From NCBI GenBank assembly GCA_023105745.1, contig JALGQZ010000007.1, forward strand, positions 54,417,569 to 54,481,568: 64,000 nt of DNA, given 5' to 3'. This DNA comes from Austropuccinia psidii. Lineage: Eukaryota > Basidiomycota > Pucciniomycetes > Pucciniales > Sphaerophragmiaceae. Under the pieces are notes generated by a model. The model searched no databases and was not told the origin of the DNA. It worked only from the letters and a program-made list of their open reading frames with translations. The translations under genes were made by a program, and so were the position numbers. Positions within the stretch are counted from its first letter, which is position 1; every line of letters begins with the position of its first letter. This document shows, in pieces, positions 24,523 through 34,945 of this stretch.

Positions 24523-25860
24523 TCAGGCTTTTCCCTTTTTTTTGGGGAAGCCTCTTGATGACCCAGGCCTACTTTGAGGCCTCTTGAAGCATTTTCTAAT
24601 TGGGTGCTTTCCACCACAATAAATTAATAAACCTCCTTTATTCCTCCTCTGCTTTTCAGAACCAATTAATTTGTTGTAATTATTGAGGAGAGCGGCATGA
24701 AGATTATCCTCAAACACTTGAAAACTCATACCCTTCCTATTCTTCTTTATGGTAAGGCTTCTTGGAAGATGAGTCTCAAGGAGGCACAAAATAATCAGGT
24801 CCAGTGAAAAGCGGCTTATTTTCTCAATTACCACCCATTTCCTTCTGCCTCTCATGGTACTTGGTATCTAACTACAGATTAATATACATGAGTTCTTGAA
24901 GGCTATCAAAATTTTCAGGGTAAGAAGCCAATTGATCCAATAGCCTTGATTCCAAGCCCCTTCTATACACATGGAAATAATCCCTTTCTCCCCAATCCCT
25001 AATTGTTGAAATTAAACTTTTAAATAAGAAACTTACAAGGAAACATAACCACTTTACTACATATTCAAGCTGTAAAACTCTTGTTCAGCCTTCCTTACTT
25101 CATTGTTATCACCAAACAGAGTGAATAATTGGATTTCAAATGATTTATAATTATTCAGGAGGTAGGCAGGGACTTCATTGGAGATATTTGAGATATATGG
25201 TTCAATCCATTTTCAACCCTACCAGTGAGAGAATAAGAGTAATGAAGCACCTTCTTCCTGTAAGAGAAGAGGTTTGGTGGGTCATTAAGGAAAATCAATA
25301 GACAGGATTGAATAAATCCTCTCAGCTTATGACCTTGAGTACCATTAAAAGAATCAGGTGCCTTTATGGATGGAGTCTTGAATTCTGGTGCTCTTTAATC
25401 CTCCCTTGGGGAAACTGCTTGAGTGAGCTGTCCCATTGATTGAGTCATTTTCTTGATTATCTTCAGGAGATTTGGTTCAGCTTGAGAGATGATACGTTTA
25501 TTATGAATGGCTATATGTGGGGCCTCAGGAGCTTCAGGGGAACCTTCCAAGGGAGCTTCCACTTCAGTCTCCATAGAATCTTCTTCTTTCACAGAATTCT
25601 CCCCCTCTTCATCTTCATCTTCCCCCAATCTACCCTTAGGCCCTTGAGGATTTCTAAGATAGCCACCCAACAAGCCATGGAATAATCTTGATCTTATGCA
25701 CTTCATACCTCCCCTTCTGAAAAATTCTTCTCCTTTCATTGGTGGTCCTCTGTCCAAATTTTCACTCAGTTGATCAGCTGATGGTGTGCATTCAAGAGGA
25801 GCCTTTTCTGGAGGGGTTAGAACAGCTTAATTTCTTTGAGATCTTGTATTCTTGGCTGGG
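24523..25860 (-). pseudogene. Element D Gag remnant
   Basis: Reading the minus strand, 25860-25760 gives LTPPEKAPLECTPSADQL, continuing into the 120-residue open piece 25757-25395: a basic start, an acidic run (GEDEDEEGENSVKEEDS), then SQAEPNLLKIIKKMTQSM. About 25400-25210 encodes FKTPSIKAPDSFNG and KLRGFIQSCLLIFLNDP, a Retrotrans_gag-type core. 24855-24523 ends with YCGGKHPIRKCFKRP, a CCHC knuckle whose first Cys is Leu or Ile. Stops split the core. Function in the live element: RNA packaging. Confidence 0.82.
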
Positions 25861-26616
25861 GTCTATTCTGAACAGAAATAATTGAAGAATAAGAAATAAA
25901 AAACTTGATGCTAATTTGAAGATAAATAATAAGGCTTTACCAAATTAAATAAGCTGATAATATTGACAGAAGCTTGAGGAATCAATTGAATATTGAGGTG
26001 GAATCAATGTCTTGAAGAATACCAAATCAATTTAAATCAATTTGATAAGATCAAGTAATCTCAAAATCAATGTCAGCTATGTCTTGAAGAATTCAGGAAA
26101 TTAATCAATATCTTCAAAAATCAATTAAATATCTTGAGGAATAGGATTCGGTCCATTAATCAAATAAAATCTTGAAAAAAAATTGGTTATCTTGAGGAAT
26201 CAAATAAATGTCAATCAAAACAAACCGAGGTACTTAAGTGGCAAATAAACTGTCCTGCTGAATCCCAACCACAATTTTACCAATAAATAAAGACCTGATA
26301 AACGCCTAAATTCAGACAGAACAATGAAATTGAGAATTGATTGAGAGTTAAGAATAAAATGAAATGGTCAGAAATGATAGATAAATGAGAAAGAAGTCAA
26401 TTTTGAGATGAATAAAATGGATGAGAGAATTAGAAAATTATAAAAAATCATAAAACTCATAAAGAGGTCATAATTTTTGAATGAATGAATGATTCAATGA
26501 AAGTTATAAGCAAAGGAAGAAGAAATTATGAGTGAACTAATATGATGTGATAGGGGCTCTTCTAATTGAAGAGGGCCTGGTACTCACTGTAGAGGGCTCA
26601 AAATGGGATAAAAAAA
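25861..26616. repeat. A+T-rich leader/LTR remnant with degenerate short repeats
   Basis: Between about 25,965 and 26,230 a motif like a-t-c-t-t-g-a-g-g-a-a-t recurs at least five times (near 25972, 26009, 26080, 26131 and 26189) with varied spacing, suggesting an old minisatellite. The last 50 bases before element B (26565-26616) resemble 4195-4262. This may be the 5' leader and LTR of element D, but I could not prove it. Confidence 0.4.
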
Positions 26617-26623
26617 TGTGAGC

Positions 26624-28059
26624 TGTCAGGCTGAGTCTATGTTGGAGCAGTAATTAGGCTATTTACAACTAGAACATTGACTGTGACACGTAGAAAATGA
26701 TTTAAGATAAGAGTGTTTTGAGTAAAATGAAGATTTATGAGATAATTAAAGGGTTCTACTATTAAATAATAGTAGTGGTTAGCGCTATTCAGAACCCTGG
26801 GTGCAGTATTACCAGTTGGATTACTATAATAAGAGCTATGATAATTAAAATTATGGTTATACCTGATTATGAACCAAGAGTAAAACTGTTTTGGACAGTT
26901 TACTATGTAGGGTATTCAAGAGCAGGATGAGGAAACAATTCTGGCTGTGAAAAGCCTCCTTTTTATCCTGAAATGGGGTGGAAAGGGTGCTAAACCTTTC
27001 CACGTAAAGGCGTGAAGATTTTTCATTCTCTGAGACAGGCTTGTGGTTTTCAAAGACCTGTATTAGCCTGTATTGGGCTCAGATGTGGTTTTGAACCCAC
27101 ATCTGGGCAGTTTTCACCAATACAGGGTGAAACTTTTCATCTGGGGACCTCACAGCCTGATTCTGGCATGTATGACGCGTAGAATGCTGTACAGAAACTG
27201 TATGGGACCCCATTATTGACTGAAATATGAGGTATTGGAGTAAAAACAAGCTTATTTGTCTATTTGACCCCTCATATTCATGATTATGGGATATGTACCC
27301 ATGGTAAGGCTGTATATGACAGCAGGTGGGAATCTGACCTTAAAACAGCCATACCTTTGTCAATTCTTGGGATATCAACCTCAAAAAAGGTTCAGTGTGT
27401 AGCGCTGTATGTGCTCTACACAATGGTACCTCATTTGATATAGGTATCATTAAATATGGCAACATTATTCCATGTACAAAATGTTTGTACATTTGCATGG
27501 TATAGGCAAATAGCTGTACTGAGCTTATTTGCCTCATAGCTTTTGTTCTAGTTAAGCTATGGGGAAATGGATGACACCATCAGATAGCCCTGATTGTACT
27601 CTTTCCAAAAAGACCTCACTTTAGGTATCTCACGCTAAAACTGCAAAAGTTAGATGTGAGGTGAATGTTTTTTTCACCCTTATTTGGCCTGAATTTGGCC
27701 ATAACTCAAGTAATACTGGTGCTAGCTCAGTTTGGCCAGTACCATTGGATGGCCCTGGCTTAGAGCTTCACTTTAAATACCCATTTGATGGGGTTAAGCC
27801 TCTACTTCTGGATTTTAGATGAGAGGTGAAAATTGAAGTTTATGCTCAGCAATAACTTTGAGCAGGAATAACTTTGTTATTCTCTGTCATATGGTGATGG
27901 GACTTATATTTTCAGAAAGAGGTGAGTTTCCTCTTTTGTTTGATACCTTTTGAGTTGATTTGGCTTAGCTCCATGTTTTGGTGGTATCTTGACTATACCA
28001 TTGTTTTATGGTATTTTGGCCATCATGCTTGTGCTCTGGTTTTGAGTCACAGGCTGACA
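26624..28059 (-). mobile_element. Solo LTR of family C in the element B 5' LTR
   Basis: It begins TGTCAGGCTGAGTCTATG and ends GAGTCACAGGCTGACA (1,436 bp), homologous to the element C LTRs throughout. It is flanked by tgagc on both sides (26619-26623 and 28060-28064). It entered 7 bases after the start of the B LTR. It is more diverged from the C LTRs than they are from each other, so it is older. The palindrome is at 27080-27105 with one arm mismatch. Confidence 0.93.
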
Positions 28060-29887
28060 TGAGCCTTGAGGTATATTTTACATACCCAAACAGGAAACAA
28101 TTAACTTGAAAATAAATTATGAATTATGCATAACCCATAAGTCATGCATATATTCAAAATTCATCATTTTTTATTTCAGAAAAGATGAATAACCTTTTAT
28201 TGAGTAAGTAAATCCATGGATTTAAGGCCAGATTTGGATTCTACACAAAATTTCACTCAGGGTAGCTCCATAGAGTGAATAAGCTCAAATAAACTCTTTG
28301 AGGTGGTAATATGGAAAATACTTCAATACCACATCATCAACATCACATAGAAGATCCATGAAAATCTTTGTTTTTCTCAATTTCATGCCAAAATAATGGG
28401 AATGTGAGAAATCCCATGTTATATATACATCAAGAACAGTATTATGCATGTTTGTGGCAATTAATATTCTGGTATTCTTAAATTCACCTTTGGTACACCC
28501 ATAGTGGATATCTCACTTTAAGCTTGAATTCCTATTTTGACATGAAAAATAGTCAAGGGGGACAAAAGACATCAAAGAGAGCCAGGGTACCCAACTTCTC
28601 AAGCCTCTGACACATGGACAGCTCCAAAGTTTGGATCCATGGCTGATTGTGGCCCAATTATTAAACCAAAACCTTTTGGGAACTTAATTACCACGTCACA
28701 ACTTCATTAAATCATAAGAAAATAGCAAAAAAGCTGCTATTTTGATGTGCCAAGGAGGTAAAGAGCAACTCAGACTCCTGTAACCATGTCAATTCTTAAT
28801 TCCTTTCCATGGATAAACCCCAAAGTAGTAACTAAAACCCTTTTTGGACTATTATGCATTGATTTACCCCATAATAACCAGTCATATACCACTATTTGCA
28901 ATTCTATGTAGAAATGGGGTAAAAACTTCAAAAATTCATTACAAATACAATTCTTAATGAATATTTCTGAAACTTTCAGGACCAATTAAGAGCTGGATTA
29001 TTTATATAAAAACCAAAAATAATTATACTTTTATATGAGAAATTAAAAGTTTTACTAACAGTCTATTTGTGATGATCCCATGTGAAAAACAGAATCTTTA
29101 AAAATTCACAGAAAATACATTCTGGGATGAAATTTCCAATAAAATTGATAGCTTTGAGAAATCAATTATTACTTTAGAATAAAAGAAGATTTACAGATGT
29201 TACTCCTTTTATTCTTAACCACAAATGGGTTGGTAGTCACATAAAAGCATCAATTAAGTAATTATAATAATCCTACATGACAACAGATGATTCAATCATT
29301 AATCAAAAAAGGATTACTGTTTTCTCACTCACTGGCTTTTCAGTTTGCTCCATGGAGTTCCTCTGTGAGCTGCCTTAGACTTAAAAGAGGCCTCCTCTTG
29401 CTGTTTTTCCAAATCATTATATTATTCAGTTATACCTTTATTACCAACAAGTAAGTATTAGTTAAAACTTTTCTTAAGTGTTTTAATATTTCAGAATTAA
29501 TCAGAAAGACTTGAAATCATAGAAAAAACTATATATTTTTGTAATACTGTTATATATCCATTTTTGATCCTTCAACTTCACAATAATCCATCAAATGTCT
29601 CTACTTTTATATTTGATAAGTTCCTTGGAGTATTAGTGAGTGATTTATCTTAATTCTTAAATGTTTTTCTGTAGTAATTTCTTTCTTCAATAATTATATT
29701 TATAATTATTCTTAAATAAGATAATTTATGATAAATACTTCTTGTAATTGATTTTAGTAGACAACTACTGCTTACTGTTATAATTACTAGTAGTGTATAA
29801 CAAGCAAAATAATTAGTTAATTAATTAATGAATTAATTGTGGTTATAATTAATTTATTATTATATTTCATGAGAACAGTCATAGTAC

Positions 29888-29914
29888 TGTTGATCAATAG
29901 TAATATCATCAACA
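29888..29914 (+). other. Stem-loop near the U5 end of the element B LTR
   Basis: Arms TGTTGAT (29888-29894) and ATCAACA (29908-29914) pair perfectly around a 13-nt loop, ending 22 nt before the LTR terminus and 24 nt before the primer-binding site. Related LTRs in this window carry a stem at the same place with different but still pairing arms. Confidence 0.55.
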
Positions 29915-29938
29915 AGCTTCATAGACACATCTTACATT

Positions 29939-29951
29939 TGGGGGCCCAGCC
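29939..29951 (+). other. Element B primer-binding site
   Basis: TGGGGGCCCAGCC begins two bases after the LTR end and is followed by ATG. The site starts with TGG as needed to pair with a tRNA 3' CCA. It shares TGGGGGC with elements A and C. The primer tRNA was not identified. Confidence 0.78.
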
Positions 29952-30501
29952 ATGTTTTTTGAACCTTGTGCCCTTCATTAATATATTAATTTAATGTTTT
30001 TTTCTTTCAATTTTAAGTTAAAATAATTTTTATTTTAAAAAATTGTTTTCAAAATCTTTTTCATTGAGGAATTTGGTTTAATTTTATATTGTTTTACATG
30101 TGGCTTTTTCACATCCAAAAACTTATAAAATTATTCTTTGAGTTGCTCTGAATTAATTTTGAATCAAAATCTTGAATTTTTTTTTCTTTGAAAAGAATAA
30201 TTTTTTTTTCTTTGAAAAGAATAATTTTTTTAATATTAAAAATTAATAAAAACTTATAAAAAATCTTTAAAAATATTTTCAAAAGCACAAAAATAATTTT
30301 TTCTAGTGTCTTTAATAAAATACAATGCTGCTGGGAATAAGCTCAGTAAGAGATATATTACTAGTCCAGAATCTGAAGAGAGCATTGAAGTGCAACTTTT
30401 CAAAATAGGCACTTTATTCAGAACAGAACAAGCTAAATTAGCACCAAAACATGAGTGGTTATGTCCTTTTATTTCACTTTTTCTCTTGAATTGACATGAA
30501 A
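29952..30501 (+). other. Element B 5' leader
   Basis: A/T-rich untranslated region. A 27-28 bp unit (ttttttctttgaaaagaataa core) is tandemly duplicated at about 30178-30232. An open frame of 62 codons at 30306-30494 has no recognised pattern and may be chance or a decayed counterpart of the upstream ORF of element C. Confidence 0.5.
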
Positions 30502-30660
30502 ATGGTGCACACCAGAAATTTAAGCAACTATTCAGTCCAGCCAGATGGATTTGAAAAAGGAAGAGGCAAGACCAAATCCAGAAGTGTCAAATCTTCCTCA
30601 AGAAAGACGCATCTGGAGGATGCCAGAGTTGCCCCCATTCCCCAAGGTCTGTACCCATAA
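30502..30660 (+). CDS. Small basic upstream ORF of element B (52 codons)
   Basis: It starts ATG at 30502 and encodes MVHTRNLSNYSVQPDG, a Lys/Arg/Ser-rich middle (GKTKSRSVKSSSRK) and EDARVAPIPQGLYP before TAA. It lies upstream of the gag region, in the frame of the 30721-31080 ORF but separated from it by stops. Its composition resembles part of the 134-codon upstream ORF of element C (basic, Pro/Ser-rich). It could be the broken start of the original gag frame. No known domain. Confidence 0.4.
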   Translation: MVHTRNLSNYSVQPDGFEKGRGKTKSRSVKSSSRKTHLEDARVAPIPQGLYP

Positions 30661-30720
30661 ATTTTGATGAGAATTCTTAATCTGGACTAACTCATGATAA
30701 TATTTTAAGGGCTGAACCAC

Positions 30721-31080
30721 TTGCAAGCGGAAGCAATAGAAATTTATCAATTCCAATACAAAAATTGGTTCAGAGCAGCCAAAGAAGAGGAGTGGGAAAT
30801 ATTCCCAAGCCTTTGGCAGGGGGCCATGAACTCCTACTTACACATCAAGATCTTTCTGGGTCAGGAGAAGACCATAGAACTCTTAGGAGGTTGGAGCCTA
30901 TTGTCTTTCAAAGACAAGGTCAAAAAGATAAAGAATTGGTTGAAGAACCAAAGTCTTTTATCCATTGACCAGAAGAAGGAATTGGAAATGACTCCAGCTT
31001 TGGAGACAGAAGGCCCAGTGGCATCTACCAGCTCCAGAAGTGTCCAAAGACAAGCCCAAAGGACCTCAGAAGAAGCATAA
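30721..31080 (+). CDS. Element B overprinted ORF (119 codons) over the 5' gag region
   Basis: It encodes a predicted helical protein: FQYKNWFRAAKEEEWEI, SLWQGAMNSYLHIKIFLGQE, LLGGWSLLSFKDKVKKIKNW, then a Ser/Thr/Gln-rich tail. The same DNA is also open in the next frame (30765-30968, including HELLLTHQDLSGSGED), which is the phase of the main gag frame beginning at 31389. Element A keeps a related alternative-frame peptide (LWKNCMNSY ... LLNEW) and element C a weaker counterpart (40081-40677). A retained alternative frame in three families suggests a real product. No known domain or function; possibly a small Gag-like or accessory protein. An indel near 31030 appears to have altered its tail. 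Confidence 0.5.
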   Translation: MQAEAIEIYQFQYKNWFRAAKEEEWEIFPSLWQGAMNSYLHIKIFLGQEKTIELLGGWSLLSFKDKVKKIKNWLKNQSLLSIDQKKELEMTPALETEGPVASTSSRSVQRQAQRTSEEA

Positions 31081-31388
31081 GCGTCCCAAGAACCATTAAG
31101 GCAAGGGTAAAGGCAAAGCCAATTGGCACAGAACTTACCCACAAGGGTACAGGATCCCAAATTGGAGCCTTCATCCATGTACAGTGTCTTCAATATGGCC
31201 AGGACTCTTATGGATTTCACAGTTAAGGAGTAGGAAATGATGAACAGAACCTTTCCATGGAAATAATACAAGAAATACATTTTTTTAAGACTAGTATTCA
31301 TCTATAAATTGGTAAAATTGATGCAAAGTTAGCTAAAATGACTTGGGACATCAATGAATTGAAAAAGAATGACAAACATTCTTCTTAA

Positions 31389-32410
31389 ATGCATAAGTCT
31401 GTAATTGCCAAACTGGGTTTACTTACCAATACATGTGACAGAATTGAGAGTAAATATCATTTCCAAGATGATGAAATGGAAGAATTTTGCACAAGAAACA
31501 TCAATCACCATCTTAAAGTTCTGAAATACTATTTTTTGGAAGTGGCTGAAAATACAAGTCAATTTGCCACACATTTGGCAAGAAGTGACAGTGAAAGGAA
31601 GAAATTAGAAGAGGAAATACTTGCACAAGTGGAGCAAATTCATAAGAATTATGAATCAAATCCACATATTTCAAGACATTCCACACCTTTGACTGAAGAA
31701 AAGCTTTCTGTAAAAGAAATTCTGACCCCTTTTCTAGAAGAAAATGTTATCTCTGCAAAAGATATTCCCAAATTGGAAGAATGGCAAAAATTCTCTGGTG
31801 AAGGTGAATACAACCATATTGAGTTCATCAGAGCTATTGATGTTTTGCAAGAAGATTTTCACATACCTGATGAAATTATAGTGGGCTAATTACACTCTCT
31901 GTTTACCAGAACTGCAAAGAAATGGTATTAAAAGATGAGACAAGATCATGGAAAACATGATTGGTCTTGGTGGAAATCTGAAGTGATTACCAATGAGCCA
32001 ATAATTCTTGGAGGTTTAAAATGGAGAATGCTTTTGAAAGTGCCATTTTTGACTCAGAATAAGATAAACCACTTACTTGGTTCTTCAAGCAAAAAGACAG
32101 ATTATCTGCTTTACACGCAGATATGTCTGACAATATGATTGATATGAAAATATTAAGAAAATGTGGAGGAGAACTAGAACATGCTATCAAGTGCAGATGT
32201 GTAGAACCCTGTTCAACAGAGGACTACATTAATGCAATGGAAGATATCATTACTAGAACAAGAATTGGTAAAACTTGGACTAAAATCCCTATAGAGTCCA
32301 AGATGGTCCTAAAGATGTCCAGAGAGGACAGAAGACCTGAAAAACCTGTCTTGAAGTGTCATAAATGTGGAGCACTTCAAATTTAGCCAACACTTGCACC
32401 AAAAAGACAA
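31389..32410 (+). pseudogene. Element B Gag remnant with zinc knuckle
   Basis: 31389-31889 is open: a helical, probably coiled-coil N-terminal part (DRIESKYHFQDDEMEEF ... SDSERKKLEEEILAQVEQI) followed by KLEEWQKFSGEGEYNHIEFI, the capsid-like start. A TAA follows and the frame goes on through LHSLFTRTAKKWYYKMRQDH, WSWWKSEVI. After a frameshift comes the 32123 frame (KCGGELEHAIKCRCVEPC) and the knuckle near 32355 (KCHKCG), which after another shift continues SNLANTC. At least three lesions. Gag would assemble the particle that holds the RNA. Confidence 0.87.
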
Positions 32411-33075
32411 AAATCAATGAAGTTAAAGTAATTGAAGAAGTTCTGTGTGCTGAAGAGAAAGAAGAATCTAGCATAGATTCTGCAGTATCTGAGAATACAC
32501 CAGTAGAGAACTATACCATTGAAAACATTACAGCTTTCTTTGAGGTCACAGAAGTCTATACTCACTTGCCACAGTACAGTGAGGATTGTCATAACTTGAT
32601 AAATATCCAGGATGCCAGAATGTGTAAAACCAAACCTGCTAGAGGTAAATGATACACTGCTGGAGCATCTTGTATCACATCAATCCTGATGAATGATATT
32701 GAGGCCAAAGTCAATTTGGATACATGGGCATTTTGTACTTGTGTAGGCAAAGACTATATTCAAGCCATACTCCCTGGATGGAAAAGCCATTTATTACCAA
32801 TAGAGGGTGTACAATTTAGTAGTGCCAGTAATAATATGTACCCTTTGGGCATAATGGACCCTAATCTTGTGTTTCCACATCCAACAGGGAGTGTAATAAT
32901 GAAAACTGAAATAGTAGTAATGGGCAATTGCACATCTCAGCACATCATTCTTGGAAATGATTACTTGAAAATTTATGGTATTGACATCAATAACCATAAA
33001 TACAGACATTTCACAATTGGAGAAAAAAAAGACAAAAATTTCCTTTTTTCAATATTCCAAAGCAAATATCTGTGA
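32411..33075 (+). pseudogene. Element B Gag-Pol linker and protease, active site lost
   Basis: The frame 32365-32652 is an acidic linker (EEVLCAEEKEESSIDS ... FFEVTEVYTHLPQYSED). After a TGA the same frame goes on (32689-33075) as a retropepsin-like domain: NDIEAKVNLDTWAFCTCVGK, where the catalytic D-T/S-G reads D-T-W, and HIILGNDYLKIYGIDINNHK near the C-terminus. The Gly-to-Trp change alone would disable the protease. Element C has a standard DSG at the same place. Confidence 0.87.
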
Positions 33076-33490
33076 TATTTTCTGTTAAAGATAGTTATAA
33101 GGAAGAATTTGTATCTATTCAAGTTTTTGAAGCACAATTTAATCCATCATTATTACCAAAGATGAGGTGTTAACTAATTGATGTGTTATACACATATCAT
33201 AATGCATTTGCCTCTCATAATTAACCATTGGGCACTATAAAAAGGCATTAAGTTGATATTACTCTTAATATTGACAGACCATACCATCCAGTACTTAAAA
33301 GAACAGCTTATGCATCCAGTCCCAGCTCTAAAGAAGCCTTGGAAAAATATATCCAAGAGCTGATCCAACTTGGTGTACTAAGGAGAGTAGGCCATAATGA
33401 GGAAGTTGAAGTGACAACACCTGTTATTATTTCTTGGCATAATGATAAATAAAGAATGGTTTGAGGTTTTAGAGAATTGAATACCTACAC
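33076..33490 (+). pseudogene. Element B reverse transcriptase, 5' part
   Basis: Fragments match the entry to RT: INPSLLPK-type spacer, VDITLNIDRPYHPVLKR, SSKEALEKYIQELIQLGVLR, VGHNEEVEVTTPVIISWHND. A TAA and a TGA lie close together near 33450-33470, before GFRELNTYT. The domain is cut at 33490 by element C, whose insertion duplicated tacac. It resumes at 43179. Confidence 0.88.
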
Positions 33491-34920
33491 TGTCAGGTTG
33501 ATACTATGATAAAGGTATAACTAGGCTAATTACAACTTTAACTGTGTATGTGACACGGCAGAAAATGATTTAAAAGAGGTTTATAAAGGTTTATGATAAG
33601 ATAAAAGGGTTCTACTATTGAGGAATAGTGGTGGTGAGCGCTATTGAGAACCCTGGGTGCAGGCTTTATCTGTTGGATTACAATAATAAAGTCTACAATA
33701 ATTAAAGATTATAATTATACCTGATTATTTAACCAAGAGTAAAACTGTTTTTGACAGTTTACTACGTAGGTTATTCAAGAGCAGGATGAGGAAAGGTTTT
33801 TGGCAGTGAAAAGCCCTCCTTTTATCCTGAAATTGAGGTGAAAAGACTGTTAGACCTTTTCACGTAGAGGAAGTGAAGATTTTTCACTCCTCATGACAGG
33901 CTTGTGGTTTGCAAACAGCCTGTATACCCTGTATTGGGCTCAGATGTGGTTTTGAAACCACATCTGGGCAGTTTTCACCAATACAGGGTGAAAATTTTCA
34001 TCTGGGGACCTCACAGCCTGATTCTGACGTGTATGACGCGTAGAATGCTGTACAGAAACTGTATGGGACCCCAGTATTGACTGACATATGAGGTATTGAA
34101 GTAAAAACATGCTTCTTCGTCTATTTGACACCTCATATTCATGGTTATAGGGTATTATCCCATGGTAAGGCTGTATATGACAGCAGGTGGGATTTTTACC
34201 TTAAAATGGTCACACCTCTGTCAGTTTTTGAGATATCAAGCTCAAAGTTGGTTCATTGAATAGCCCTGTATGAGCTCTACACAATGGTACCCAGCTTGAC
34301 ATGGTTATCATTAAATATGGCAAAGTTATCCCATGTACAAGTGTTTTTATACATTGGCGTGTTTTGGGCAAAAGCTGTATTAAGCTTGTTTGGCCAATAA
34401 CTTCTGTTATAGTTGAGATATGAGGAAATGGATGACACCATCAGATAGCCCTGATTGTGCCCTTTCCAAAAAGACCCCACTTTAAGTATCTCACACTAAA
34501 ACTGTAAAAGTTAGATGAGAGGTGAATATTTTGTTCACCCTTATTTGGTCTGAATTTGACCATAACTCAAGTAATACTGGTGCTAGCTTAGTTTGGCTAG
34601 TACCATTGGATAGCCCTGGCTTAGAGCTTCATTTTGAATACCCATTTGATGGGGTTAAGCCTCTCCTTCTAGATTTTAGATGAGAGGTGAAAATTAAGGT
34701 TTATGCTCAGCAATAACTTTGAGCAGGAATAACTTTGTTATTTCTTGTCCTATGGTGATGGGACTTATATTTTCAGGAAGAGGTGAGTTTCCTCTTTCTT
34801 TTGATACCTTTTGAGCTAATTTGGCTCAGCTCCATGTTTTGGTGGTATTTTGGCTATACCATTGGTTTATGGTATTTTGGCTGTCATGCTTGTGCTCTGG
34901 TTTTGAGTCACAGGCTGACA
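33491..34920 (-). repeat. Element C 3' LTR
   Basis: 1,430 bp, TGTCAG...CTGACA, with 6-bp perfect terminal inverted repeats. The other LTR is at 41744-43173. A nested stem-loop lies at 33927-33988 (outer arms CCCTGTATTGG/CCAATACAGGG, inner 12-bp palindrome at 33941-33966). The small minus-strand ORF at 33940-34131 is present in both LTRs but has no known pattern. Confidence 0.97.
33941..33966. other. Conserved LTR palindrome (3' LTR copy)
   Basis: Arms CAGATGTGGTTT and AAACCACATCTG pair perfectly around a 2-nt centre TG. The other copies are at 17134-17159 and 42194-42219 (intact) and 27080-27105 (one mismatch). It could be a protein-binding site, an RNA hairpin or a termination/packaging signal; the sequence alone does not decide. 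Confidence 0.7.
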
Positions 34921-34933
34921 TACCCTCCCTCTA
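34921..34933 (-). other. Element C polypurine tract
   Basis: The minus strand reads TAGAGGGAGGGTA directly before the 3' LTR, 13 bases from the end of the pol frame region. Same place and type as in elements A and B. Confidence 0.8.
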
Positions 34934-34945
34934 AAAAAAGGCTCA

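Larger units (their letters stand above)
20740..25860 (-). mobile_element. Element D: decayed chromodomain Gypsy of a different lineage
   Basis: Minus-strand remnants run Gag, protease, RT, RNase H, integrase, chromodomain from 25860 down to about 20815. The protein wording (integrase tail SHAYHLKFPLQWKS, FHVSLLE; protease NTVIDWK; acidic Gag with Retrotrans_gag-like core) differs clearly from A, B and C, so this is a second chromovirus lineage. Every domain has stops or frameshifts and several catalytic residues are gone. LTRs were not delimited, so the limits given are those of recognisable coding DNA. Confidence 0.82.
26617..29936 (+). repeat. Element B 5' LTR, interrupted
   Basis: It starts TGTGAGC at 26617, is cut after 7 bases by a solo LTR, resumes TGAGCCTTGAGGTATATTTT at 28060 and ends CATAGACACATCTTACA at 29936. 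Without the insertion it is about 1,879 bp. The first 1.2 kb matches the 3' LTR at 46040-47235, and the whole matches the solo LTR at 55047-58893. A stem-loop sits 22 nt before its end (29888-29914). Confidence 0.9.

Noticed and set aside
30861..31301. A 146-codon minus-strand ORF antisense to the element B gag region
   Set aside because: It lies opposite the plus-strand gag region and has no family pattern; the plus-strand reading is supported by elements A and C.
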